A model generated the notes under the pieces. That model saw only the letters and a program-made list of their open reading frames with translations, was not told the DNA's origin and made no database searches. From an uncultured Oscillospiraceae bacterium (GTDB taxonomy: Bacteria; Bacillota; Clostridia; Oscillospirales; Oscillospiraceae), in NCBI GenBank assembly GCA_910587505.1, contig CAJULD010000042.1, positions 1 to 25,189 on the forward strand: 25,189 nt of DNA, given 5' to 3'. The first letter of the stretch is position 1. Every line of letters starts with the position of its first letter. The position numbers and the translations under genes are program-made. Shown piece by piece: positions 1 through 8,162 of the stretch.

Positions 1-3000
1 GTAGAGGTCCATGCGCTGCTCGGGGGAGGGGACGTAGTAGTCCGGGATGTTGGCGGAGATGGTGAGATCCGCCGCGCACTCGGCGCTGGCCTTTTTCTTC
101 TCCCCCTTCTCCTCCAGCACCGCGTCCTCCAGCAGCTGGAGGTACATGTCGTAGCCCACGGTCATCATATAGCCCGACTGCTCCGGGCCCAGCAGGTTCC
201 CCGCTCCCCGGATCTCCAGGTCCCGCATGGCGATCTTGAAACCGGAGCCGAACTCCACGTACTCCCGGATGGCGGTGAGCCGCTTGTTGGCGATCTCCGA
301 GAGGACCTTGCCGGGGCGGTAGGTCATGTAGGCGTAGGCCCGGCGGGCGCTGCGGCCGATGCGGCCCCGGATCTGGTGGAGCTGGGCCAGGCCCATTTTG
401 TCCGCGTCCTCAATAATCAGCGTGTTGACGTTGGCGATGTCGATACCGGTCTCGATGATGGTGGTGCACACCAGAATCTGGGCCTCTCCCTCCACCATCT
501 GCTGCATCACGGCGCTCAGCTGCTTTTCGTCCATCCGGCCGTGGCCTGTCGCCACCCGGACCTCCTCCCCTACCAGCCGCTGAATCTGCGCGGCGGTGGA
601 GTCGATGGACTCGATCCGGTTGTGAAGATAGTACACCTGACCGCCCCGGCCGATCTCCCGGCGCATGGCGTCGGCAAGGAGGCTCCAGTCGTGCTCCACC
701 ACATAGGTCTGCACCGGCTGGCGGTTCTGGGGCGGCTCCTCCAGCGTGGACATGTCCCGGATGCCGGATAGCGCCATGTTCAGCGTCCGGGGAATCGGAG
801 TGGCCGAAAGGGTCAGCACGTCCACCTGTTTGCTCATTTCCTTCAGCTTCTCCTTGTGGGATACGCCGAAGCGCTGCTCCTCGTCCACCACCAGCAGCCC
901 CAGGTCCTTGAACGCCACGCTTTTTTGCAGCAGCTTGTGGGTCCCGATGAGCAGGTCCACCTTTCCCGCGCGCAGGTCCGCCAGAATCTGCCGGACCTGT
1001 CCCGGCGTCTGGAAGCGGCTGAGGACCCGGATTTCCACAGGAAAGGAACGGAATCGGTTGCAGGCCGTGGTAAAATGCTGCTGCGCCAGGACGGTGGTGG
1101 GGGCCAGAATGGCCGCCTGTTTGCCGTCCAGCACGCATTTCATCACCGCCCGCAGGGCCACCTCCGTCTTGCCGTAGCCCACGTCGCCGCACAGCAGCCG
1201 GTCCATGGGGACCGGCTTTTCCATGTCCTTCTTGATTTCCGCGATACACCGCAGCTGGTCGCCGGTCTCCACGTAGTCGAAGGCCTCCTCGAACTCCTGC
1301 TGCCAGGGGGAGTCAGGGGAGAAGGCGAAGCCGGGGCGGCGCTGCCGCTCGGCGTAGAGGTCGATAAGCCCTTTGGCCAGGTCTTTGGCGGCGGCCCTGG
1401 CCCTGCTCTTCTGCTTGTGCCAGTCGGAGCCCCCCAGTTTGTTGAGTCTGGCGGCGTGAACCTCGCCGTCGCTTCCCAGGCCGCCTCCTCCGATATATTT
1501 GCTGACCTGATCCAGCCCCGTGGCCGGGACATACAGACTGTCGCCGCCGGCATAGACGATCTTGATATAATCCTTTTCCACACCGTCAACCGGCATCTTC
1601 CGGATGCCCTCAAACCGCCCCACGCCGTGGGCGGTGTGGACCACCAGATCCCCCACGGAGAGATCGGCATAGCTGAGGATTTTCTGCCGGTTGTCCGCTT
1701 TGGCCCTGCGTTTGGCCTGCCTGCCGGAGGTCCGGGCCGTCAGCTGGCCCTCGGTCAGCACCGCCAGAGAAATCTGCGGATATTCCGTCCCGGCGGACAG
1801 GGCTCCCACGGACACCCGCACCTCGCCCGGTCCCGGCATTTCGCCGCACCGGAGATCCAGAGCGGTGGGAATCCCCCGGTCAAACAGCATCCGCTGAAGG
1901 CTTTTGGCGCGGGCATCGCTGCTGCAAAGCAAAAGCGTCCGGTATCCGGCGGAGCGGTAATGCTCCATGTCCGCGGCGGCGGTCTCGATGCTGCCGCCGT
2001 AGGCGCTCAGCTGCTTGGCGGTAATGGAGAGCAGCGTTCCGGGGGGCAGGGGATACCGGGAGGTGGGCAGGGACTCCAGCATGCACACCGCAAATTTCTC
2101 CAGATACTCCAGCCACTCGTTCTGGCTCAGCAGCAGGGCGGTCAGGTCGCCCTCCTTCTCTCCGGCGGCCAGCAGGGACTCGGTGTCCTCCCTGGCCTGC
2201 CACAGCACGTTCTTTACCCGCTCGCCCACCCGGCCCGTCTCGCTCAGGCAGAGCAGCGCGTGACCGGGCAGATAGTCAAAGACCGTTCCCCGCTCCCCGC
2301 CCGGCAGCAGCTCCACAGCCGGCAGCAGCAGCGCCGCATCCTGATTTTTCGTCCGGCGCTGGGACAGAATGTCGAAAGAGCCCAGAGAGTCGATTTCATC
2401 GTCGAAGAACTCGCACCGCACCGGCTCCTCCATCAGGGGGGAAAACACGTCCAGGATGCCGCCCCGCAGGGCAAACTGCCCCACGCCCTCCACCTGATCG
2501 GCCCGGCTGTAGCCGGCGTCCGTCAGCTGCCGGCAAAGACCGTCCAGGTCGTACCGGCCTCCGGTTTCCAGCCGGATGGCGGCGGAGCGCAGCTTCTCCG
2601 GCGGACTGGTTTTCTGGAGCAGGGCCTCGACGGTGGCCACCACCACGCCGCCGTTGCCGGAGGCCAGCTCGTACAGGGCGGCAATCCGGCTCTGCTCCCA
2701 CTGCCGGGAAATCACGGTGCCCGCCCGGACGAAGAGCTCTCTGGCGAAGAGGCGGACCGCCGGTCCGGCCCTGCCGTCCAGCAGGATGGCGAGATCCGAG
2801 GCCAGCCGCTCCGCCTCGCTTTCGTCAGCGCAGACCATAACCAGGGGACGGCCCGTCCGCATGGCCGCCGCGGCAGCGATCTGCGCCCGGTGAACGCCGC
2901 CCAGACCGGTGACGGCGGCCGGGCAGCCGCCGCCCTCGATGGCCGCCGCCAGCGCCTCCATTTCCGGTATCGTGAGAAGAATTTCCAATAAACGCTCCAT
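1..3000 (-). CDS. mfd: Transcription-repair coupling factor Mfd, 3' end cut by window edge
   Basis: This encodes Mfd, the cytoplasmic ATP-driven DNA translocase that removes RNA polymerase stalled at lesions and recruits UvrA for nucleotide excision repair. The frame is open for exactly 1000 codons from the ATG at 3000 to the window edge. The family is usually about 1150-1180 residues, so roughly the last 150-180 are missing. The UvrB-like N-terminal region is seen around residues 1-350. A CarD-like RNA-polymerase-interacting segment (GDLVVHTAHGVGRFEGI) lies near residue 450. The helicase core has Walker A GDVGYGKT near residue 601, DEEQRFG near 703, a motif III-like TLSATPIPRTL and a late motif with TGIDIANVNT and QIRGRIGR. 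The start is set by AAGGAG five bases upstream. The gene is divergent from the topoisomerase genes and has its own promoter. Identity is very secure. Confidence 0.97.
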   Translation of the reverse strand, partial: MERLLEILLTIPEMEALAAAIEGGGCPAAVTGLGGVHRAQIAAAAAMRTGRPLVMVCADESEAERLASDLAILLDGRAGPAVRLFARELFVRAGTVISRQWEQSRIAALYELASGNGGVVVATVEALLQKTSPPEKLRSAAIRLETGGRYDLDGLCRQLTDAGYSRADQVEGVGQFALRGGILDVFSPLMEEPVRCEFFDDEIDSLGSFDILSQRRTKNQDAALLLPAVELLPGGERGTVFDYLPGHALLCLSETGRVGERVKNVLWQAREDTESLLAAGEKEGDLTALLLSQNEWLEYLEKFAVCMLESLPTSRYPLPPGTLLSITAKQLSAYGGSIETAAADMEHYRSAGYRTLLLCSSDARAKSLQRMLFDRGIPTALDLRCGEMPGPGEVRVSVGALSAGTEYPQISLAVLTEGQLTARTSGRQAKRRAKADNRQKILSYADLSVGDLVVHTAHGVGRFEGIRKMPVDGVEKDYIKIVYAGGDSLYVPATGLDQVSKYIGGGGLGSDGEVHAARLNKLGGSDWHKQKSRARAAAKDLAKGLIDLYAERQRRPGFAFSPDSPWQQEFEEAFDYVETGDQLRCIAEIKKDMEKPVPMDRLLCGDVGYGKTEVALRAVMKCVLDGKQAAILAPTTVLAQQHFTTACNRFRSFPVEIRVLSRFQTPGQVRQILADLRAGKVDLLIGTHKLLQKSVAFKDLGLLVVDEEQRFGVSHKEKLKEMSKQVDVLTLSATPIPRTLNMALSGIRDMSTLEEPPQNRQPVQTYVVEHDWSLLADAMRREIGRGGQVYYLHNRIESIDSTAAQIQRLVGEEVRVATGHGRMDEKQLSAVMQQMVEGEAQILVCTTIIETGIDIANVNTLIIEDADKMGLAQLHQIRGRIGRSARRAYAYMTYRPGKVLSEIANKRLTAIREYVEFGSGFKIAMRDLEIRGAGNLLGPEQSGYMMTVGYDMYLQLLEDAVLEEKGEKKKASAECAADLTISANIPDYYVPSPEQRMDLY

Positions 3001-3110
3001 AGCTGCTCCTTGCCGCGGCGGCTCCCGCCGCCGGTATCATATAAAAACGCAGGAAAAGGCCCACGCCTTCTCCGTGCGGGACAGGCGTGTGCCGTCTTTA
3101 TCTATCTGTT

Positions 3111-3139
3111 ATCCTATCGGGTTTTTCCCCGTTTGTCAA
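3111..3139 (-). promoter_or_regulatory. Sigma-A type promoter for mfd
   Basis: On the minus strand, TTGACA (3139-3134) is followed by a 17 bp spacer and TAGGAT (3116-3111). The -35 is a perfect consensus and the -10 matches 4 of 6. It would start transcription about 100 bases upstream of the mfd ATG. Spacing and orientation fit mfd and no other gene. Confidence 0.7.
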
Positions 3140-3302
3140 GCCCTTCTGCAGCCCGTAAAAGTATGCCTGCCGCTGCGCGGCGGTGGAGCGCTGAAGGGAC
3201 GTACTGCCCTTTGGAATCCCTGCATTGCGCGGGGCACCTGACTCTGGGGCAGCCCCAGGAGGGGGCCGGAGCCCAGACATAAGACAAACGTTCTTTTTCC
3301 CC

Positions 3303-3331
3303 TTGCCAAACCGGAAAATCTTTGTTATACT
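3303..3331 (+). promoter_or_regulatory. Sigma-A type promoter for the topoisomerase B-subunit gene
   Basis: TTGCCA (3303-3308), a 17 bp spacer and TATACT (3326-3331). A TG dinucleotide one base before the -10 gives an extended -10. It lies about 64 bases upstream of the ATG at 3395 and points away from the mfd promoter, so the two genes are transcribed divergently from separate promoters. Confidence 0.75.
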
Positions 3332-3394
3332 GAATCTTACGCAATTCAGGGCATGTTTCATGAATGAAAGCAGGCCCCGGCATCGGAGGAAACC

Positions 3395-5395
3395 ATGGCA
3401 GCAGAAAAGAAGCAGAACTACGACAACGACTCCATCAGCGCCCTGAAAGGGGCCGACCGGGTGCGGAAGCGTCCGGGCGTGATCTTTGGCTCCGACGGAC
3501 TGGAGGGCTGTGAGCACGCCGTATTTGAAATATTATCCAACTCCATTGACGAGGCGCGGGAGGGCCACGGCAAGCTCATCACCGTCACCCGCTATCTGGA
3601 CCACAGCGTGGAGGTGGAGGACCAGGGTCGGGGCTGTCCCGTGGACTGGAACGAGAAGGAGAAGCGCTGGAACTGGGAGCTGGTGTTCTGCGAGCTCTAC
3701 GCCGGAGGAAAGTACGGCAACAACGAGGGGGAAAATTACGAATACTCCCTGGGGCTGAACGGTCTGGGCTCCTGCGCCACCCAGTATTCCTCGGCCTGCA
3801 TGGACGTAACGGTCTGGCGGGACGGCTTTGAGTACCAGCTGCACTTCAAAAAAGGCGAGGTAGTGGGTAAAAAGGGCCAGGAGCTGGAGAAAACGCCTCT
3901 GACCCGGCGGAAAACCGGCACCCGCACCCGCTGGCTCCCGGACCTGGAGGTCTTCACCGACATCAACATCCCGCCGGAATACTTCGCCGGAGTGATGCGG
4001 CGGCAGGCGGTGGTCAACGCGGGGGTCACCTTCCGGCTACGGGTGGAAATTTCCGCCGGGAAGTTTGAGACCACCGAATTCCTCTATGAAGACGGCATCA
4101 CCGGCTATGTGAAGGAGCTGGCCGGGGAGGGCACGCTGACGGAGCCCGTCTTCTGGGAGAGCGAGCGTCGGGGCCGGGACCGGGCCGACAAGGATGAGTA
4201 CAAGGTCAAGCTCAGCGCGGCCTGCTGCTTTTCCAACAAAACGGCAGTGATCGAACACTACCACAACTCCAGCTGGCTGGAGCACGGAGGCAGCCCGGAA
4301 AAGGCAGCCAGATCAGCCTTTGTGAGCGCCGTCGATGCCTGGCTGCGGCAGAACAGCAAATACCAGAAGAGCGAAAGCCGGATCACCTGGGCGGATATTG
4401 AAGACTGTCTGGTGCTGGTCACCAGCAACTTTTCCACCCAGACCAGCTACGAGAACCAGACCAAGAAGGCCATTACCAACAGGTTTGTCCAGGATGCCAT
4501 GGCGGAATTCCTGAAAAGCCGGCTGGAAATCTATTTCATTGAGAATCCCACCGACGCCCAGCGGATCGGAGAGCAGGTGCTCATCAACAAGCGGTCCAGG
4601 GAGCAGGCGGAAAAGGCCCGGCTGAACGTGAAGAAGAAGCTCTCGGGGTCCATTGACATTGCCAACCGGGTGCAGAAATTCGTGGATTGCCGCACCCGGG
4701 ACGTGAGCCGCCGGGAAATCTACATCGTAGAGGGCGACAGCGCCCTGGGCAGCGTGAAGCTGAGCCGGGACGCGGAGTTCCAGGGGATCATGCCGGTTCG
4801 GGGGAAAATTCTCAACTGTCTGAAGGCGGACTACGCCCGGATTTTCAAAAGCGAGATCATCACGGACCTGATGAAGGTGCTGGGCTGCGGGGTAGAGGTG
4901 CAGAACAGGCACGTGAAGGATCTGAGCACCTTTGACCTCAATAACCTGCGGTGGAACAAGGTGATTATCTGCACCGACGCGGACGTGGACGGATACCAGA
5001 TCCGGACGCTGATACTGACCATGCTGTACCGCCTGTGCCCCACGCTGATTCAGGAGGGGTATGTGTATATCGCCGAGTCGCCGCTGTTTGAGATCAACTG
5101 CGGGGAGAAGACCTGGTTTGCCTACTCCGAGAAGGAGAAGGCGGAGGTTGTCAAAAAGCTGGAGGGAAAGAAATACAAGATCGACCGCTCCAAGGGGTTG
5201 GGCGAGAACGACCCGGATATGATGTGGCTGACCACCATGAACCCGGAGACCCGGCGGCTTATCAAGGTGATGCCCACCGACGCGGAGGCCACCAGCTATA
5301 TGTTTGATCTTCTGGAGGGGAACAACCTTCAGGGGAGGAAGGAGCATATCGCCAAGGAGGGGCACAGATTTCTGGATCTGGCGGATATATCCTGA
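3395..5395 (+). CDS. Type IIA DNA topoisomerase B subunit (ParE/GyrB-like), divergent paralogue
   Basis: This is the ATPase subunit of a type IIA topoisomerase (topoisomerase IV or gyrase), which works with the A subunit encoded next to it to pass DNA duplexes through a transient break. The 666 residues carry a GHKL ATPase domain: E45, N49 and the D52-E53 pair in EILSNSIDEA, and D76 and R79 in EDQGRG, which match GyrB Asp73 and Arg76. The ATP-lid glycine motif reads GLNGLG at 120-125 where GyrB and ParE normally have GLHGVG. A transducer lysine is in QTK (K357). The TOPRIM domain has EGDSA at 446-450 and TDADVDG at 527-533. The start follows a GGAGG about six bases upstream. I lean to the ParE side because the partner lacks a clear GyrA box, but the subfamily is divergent and gyrB cannot be excluded. 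Housekeeping gyrAB is presumably elsewhere. Confidence 0.93.
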   Translation: MAAEKKQNYDNDSISALKGADRVRKRPGVIFGSDGLEGCEHAVFEILSNSIDEAREGHGKLITVTRYLDHSVEVEDQGRGCPVDWNEKEKRWNWELVFCELYAGGKYGNNEGENYEYSLGLNGLGSCATQYSSACMDVTVWRDGFEYQLHFKKGEVVGKKGQELEKTPLTRRKTGTRTRWLPDLEVFTDINIPPEYFAGVMRRQAVVNAGVTFRLRVEISAGKFETTEFLYEDGITGYVKELAGEGTLTEPVFWESERRGRDRADKDEYKVKLSAACCFSNKTAVIEHYHNSSWLEHGGSPEKAARSAFVSAVDAWLRQNSKYQKSESRITWADIEDCLVLVTSNFSTQTSYENQTKKAITNRFVQDAMAEFLKSRLEIYFIENPTDAQRIGEQVLINKRSREQAEKARLNVKKKLSGSIDIANRVQKFVDCRTRDVSRREIYIVEGDSALGSVKLSRDAEFQGIMPVRGKILNCLKADYARIFKSEIITDLMKVLGCGVEVQNRHVKDLSTFDLNNLRWNKVIICTDADVDGYQIRTLILTMLYRLCPTLIQEGYVYIAESPLFEINCGEKTWFAYSEKEKAEVVKKLEGKKYKIDRSKGLGENDPDMMWLTTMNPETRRLIKVMPTDAEATSYMFDLLEGNNLQGRKEHIAKEGHRFLDLADIS

Positions 5396-5671
5396 AAACA
5401 GCCAGCCGGGGCGCCATTTCATCGCGTTCTGTACAAAGGTCCGCCGCGAAGCTATCCTGTGCCGGATCGATGCCCCCTGCAGAACATTATCATGCGGTCA
5501 AAATCATATACGGATCATTATTACTGAACCCGCAGTCCAGGTTATGGATCATATCCGTGGTTGCGCGGCTGCTGCGGCCGTATCATTCGCAGCGGCGCGG
5601 ACCTGAAAAATATCTGCCAATATCTCCGGAACACCCCAAAAAATGGATTTTAGATAAGGAACCAGACAGCC

Positions 5672-7903
5672 ATGCCTAAAAAAAAGCAGGATGAAAACAG
5701 ACCAAAGGTAAATAATCCCAACGTCCTCGGCCTGCGGGCCGAGGTGCTGGAGCAGCCCATCACCGAGACGATGGAAACCAACTTCATGCCCTACGCCATG
5801 AGCGTGATCCTCTCCCGGGCCATCCCGGAGATCGACGGTTTCAAGCCCTCCCACCGTAAGCTGCTCTATACCATGTACCAGATGGGCCTGCTGACCAGGG
5901 CCCGGACCAAGTCCGCCAACATCGTGGGCCAGACCATGCGCCTCAATCCCCACGGCGACGGCCCCATTTACGACACCATGGTCCGTCTCTCCAGGGGCTA
6001 TGGGGCCCTGCTCCACCCCTTTGTGGACTCCAAGGGCAACTTCGGCAAGGTCTACTCCCGTGACATGGCCTATGCCGCCAGCCGGTATACGGAGGCAAAG
6101 CTGGCCCCTATCTGTCAGGAGCTGTTCCGGGACCTGGATCAGGACGCGGTGGACTTTGTGGACAACTACGACAACACCATGAAGGAGCCCAGCCTCCTGC
6201 CCACCACTTTTCCGAATATTCTTGTTTCCGCCAATCTGGGCATTGCCGTGGGCATGGCCAGCCAGCTGTGCGGCTTCAATCTGGCAGAGGTCTGCGACGC
6301 CACGGTGGCCTACCTGAAAAATCCGGACTGCGACCTGTCCGCCTACCTGCTGGGCCCCGACTTTCCCACCGGCGGGGAGATCATCTATGACCGCGCCGCC
6401 ATGGAGGATGTCTACCGCACCGGCCGGGGCTCCATTAAAATTCGGGGCAAGTACCGCTATGTGAAGAGCGAAAACGTGGTGGAGATCTATGAAATTCCCT
6501 ACACCACCACCACCGAGGCCATTCTTGACAAGGTGGCGGAGCTCATCAAGGCCGGGAAACTGAAGGAAGTTTCCGACATGCGGGACGAGACGGACCTGAA
6601 CGGTCTGAAGCTGGCCATCGATCTCAAGCGGGGCGTGGACCCGGAAAAGCTCATGGCCAGGCTCTACAGGTCCACCCCCCTTCAGGACTCCATCTCCTGC
6701 AACTTCAACGTCCTCATCGCCGGAACACCCAGGGTGCTGGGGGTCCGGGAGCTTCTGGAGGAGTGGTGCGCGTGGCGCACCGGATGCGTGCGGCGGCGGG
6801 TGTATTTCACGCTGGGCAAAAAGAAGGACAAGCTGCATCTCCTCAAGGGGCTTCAGCGCATCCTGCTGGACATCGATAAAGCGATCAAAATCATCCGGGA
6901 GACGGAAAACGAGGCCGATGTGGTGCCCAACCTGATGATCGGCTTCGGCATCGACCAGATTCAGGCGGAGTACGTGGCGGAGATCCGCCTGCGAAACATC
7001 AACAAGGAGTACATTCTGAAGCGAACCCGGGAGACGGAATCCCTCCGGGATGAGATTGAGGACCTGGAGGACCTGGTAAGCGACCCCAGGCGAATCAAAA
7101 AGGTCATTGTCGGGGAACTGAACGACGTTAAGAAAAAGTACGCACAGCCCCGGCTCACCTCCATTATCTACGAGCACGAGATCGTCGCCTTTGAAGACGC
7201 GGAGGAGGTCCCCGACTATCCGGTGACGGTGTTCCTCTCCCGCCACGGGTACTTCAAGAAGATCACCCCCCAGTCCCTGCGGATGGCGGACGTGCAGAAG
7301 TACAAGGAGGAGGACGGCCCCCTCCAGTCCTTCGAGACCACCAACCGCGCCGAGGTGATGTTCTTCACCAACCGGCAGCAGGTGTACAAGTGCCGCCTCT
7401 CCGACTTCGACGACAGCAAGGCCAGCGTGCTGGGGGACTACCTTCCCTCAAAGCTGGGCATGGACCAGGAGGAGGCGGTGGTGCGCATGGTTCTGCCGGG
7501 GGACTACAGCGGGGCGCTGCTGTTCTTCTTTGAAAACGGCAAGGCATCGCGGGTGGACCTGTCCGCCTACGCCACCACCTCCAACCGCCGGAAGCTGACG
7601 GGGGCCTACAGCGATAAGAGTCCTCTCGCGGACATGCTGCATCTGACCGAAGACCGGGAGCTGGCCCTCTATTCCACGGAGCCCCGGGCGCTGATTTTCA
7701 ACACGGCCCTCCTGTCCCCCAAGACCACCCGCACCACCCAGGGGGTCCAGGTCATGACCCTGAAGCCCAGGTATCACCTCTCGGAGGTCAAGCCGGTAGA
7801 GGACACCTCCATCACCAGCCTCCCCCGCTACCGCTGCCGCAGCATTCCGGCGGCGGGGGCCCTCCTCAGGGAGGAGGACGGGGAACAGATGAGATTGCTG
7901 TAA
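5672..7903 (+). CDS. Type IIA DNA topoisomerase A subunit (ParC/GyrA-like), divergent paralogue
   Basis: This is the DNA-cleaving subunit, partner of the B subunit 276 bases upstream. The winged-helix region holds the catalytic tyrosine Y139 in AASRYTEAKLA, preceded by R138. The quinolone-pocket motif reads HGDGPIYD, so G97 sits where E. coli GyrA has Ser83, while D101 (Asp87) is kept. The coiled-coil tower follows (about 370-480), then a C-terminal repeat domain. No canonical GyrA box (QRRGGKG-like) is visible. The nearest stretch is NRRKLTGAYS, which argues for topoisomerase IV-like decatenation or relaxation rather than supercoiling. At 743 residues it is shorter than typical GyrA. The start at 5672 has AAGGAA about nine bases upstream. 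The 276-base spacer before it contains no clear promoter or terminator, so co-transcription with the B subunit is likely. The basic start PKKKQ is a Lys-rich tail of unknown role. Confidence 0.92.
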   Translation: MPKKKQDENRPKVNNPNVLGLRAEVLEQPITETMETNFMPYAMSVILSRAIPEIDGFKPSHRKLLYTMYQMGLLTRARTKSANIVGQTMRLNPHGDGPIYDTMVRLSRGYGALLHPFVDSKGNFGKVYSRDMAYAASRYTEAKLAPICQELFRDLDQDAVDFVDNYDNTMKEPSLLPTTFPNILVSANLGIAVGMASQLCGFNLAEVCDATVAYLKNPDCDLSAYLLGPDFPTGGEIIYDRAAMEDVYRTGRGSIKIRGKYRYVKSENVVEIYEIPYTTTTEAILDKVAELIKAGKLKEVSDMRDETDLNGLKLAIDLKRGVDPEKLMARLYRSTPLQDSISCNFNVLIAGTPRVLGVRELLEEWCAWRTGCVRRRVYFTLGKKKDKLHLLKGLQRILLDIDKAIKIIRETENEADVVPNLMIGFGIDQIQAEYVAEIRLRNINKEYILKRTRETESLRDEIEDLEDLVSDPRRIKKVIVGELNDVKKKYAQPRLTSIIYEHEIVAFEDAEEVPDYPVTVFLSRHGYFKKITPQSLRMADVQKYKEEDGPLQSFETTNRAEVMFFTNRQQVYKCRLSDFDDSKASVLGDYLPSKLGMDQEEAVVRMVLPGDYSGALLFFFENGKASRVDLSAYATTSNRRKLTGAYSDKSPLADMLHLTEDRELALYSTEPRALIFNTALLSPKTTRTTQGVQVMTLKPRYHLSEVKPVEDTSITSLPRYRCRSIPAAGALLREEDGEQMRLL

Positions 7904-7919
7904 GGCGCGCGGCAGACAT

Positions 7920-8091
7920 ACTTTTCTTTGTGAACCACCACTCGCGGCCCTTTGGGCCGCCTGGGCTGCCAGTGCCCGCAACGCGGGCACTGCAAGAGAA
8001 AAGTATCAAAAGAAAAACTTTTTATCCGCGAAACTGCGTTTCGCTCCTGGTATCCCTTCGGGGATTCTATTCGACCGCACGGCTCACGCCG
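7920..8091. repeat. Hairpin-rich intergenic block, possible family-specific repeat element
   Basis: The gap after the ParC-like gene holds no gene but a run of hairpins. They are 7944-7960 (7 bp stem, TTT loop), 7970-7992 (perfect 10 bp stem, AAC loop), 8028-8044 (7 bp stem, TGC loop), 8052-8065 (5 bp stem with a TTCG tetraloop) and 8080-8091 (4 bp stem). Near-complementary stretches ACTTTTCTTT at 7920 and AAAAGTATCAAAAG near 8000 flank the two GC-rich hairpins. The density of hairpins suggests a REP- or MITE-like palindromic element or a compound transcription stop. Which of these it is cannot be told from one copy. Confidence 0.55.
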
Positions 8092-8093
8092 CG

Positions 8094-8119
8094 CTGAAGG
8101 GCCCGCCTGATGAACAGGT
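8094..8119 (+). repeat. Short motif shared with 15124-15149, before a hairpin
   Basis: The 26-base stretch beginning CTGAAGGGC and containing GCCTGAT matches 15124-15149 at 21 of 26 positions. Both copies lie downstream of a plus-strand transcription unit and just ahead of a strong hairpin. Function is unknown, and two copies are too few to exclude chance entirely. Confidence 0.4.
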
Positions 8120-8151
8120 CCCGGCCCGGGCAGCTGCCCGGGCCGGGACCT
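8116..8151. terminator. Perfect 36 bp GC-rich palindrome, likely terminator
   Basis: The 36 bases form a perfect uninterrupted palindrome centred between 8133 and 8134, followed on the plus strand by TTTGCT. It sits between two converging units: the ParC-like gene (plus) and the anti-sigma gene (minus, stop at 8163). A transcriptional stop for either strand fits, although the U-tract is weak on both strands. Confidence 0.6.
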
Positions 8152-8162
8152 TTGCTATCATC

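Noticed and set aside
856..2991. A 711-codon open frame on the plus strand opposite mfd
   Set aside because: It lies antisense to the unmistakable Mfd reading frame, is rich in Gly, Gln, His and Arg without recognisable domains, and has no ribosome binding site. It is a shadow produced by high GC.
5549..7246. A 565-codon open frame opposite the topoisomerase A subunit
   Set aside because: It is antisense to a conserved enzyme with its catalytic motifs in the other strand, and it shows no domain.
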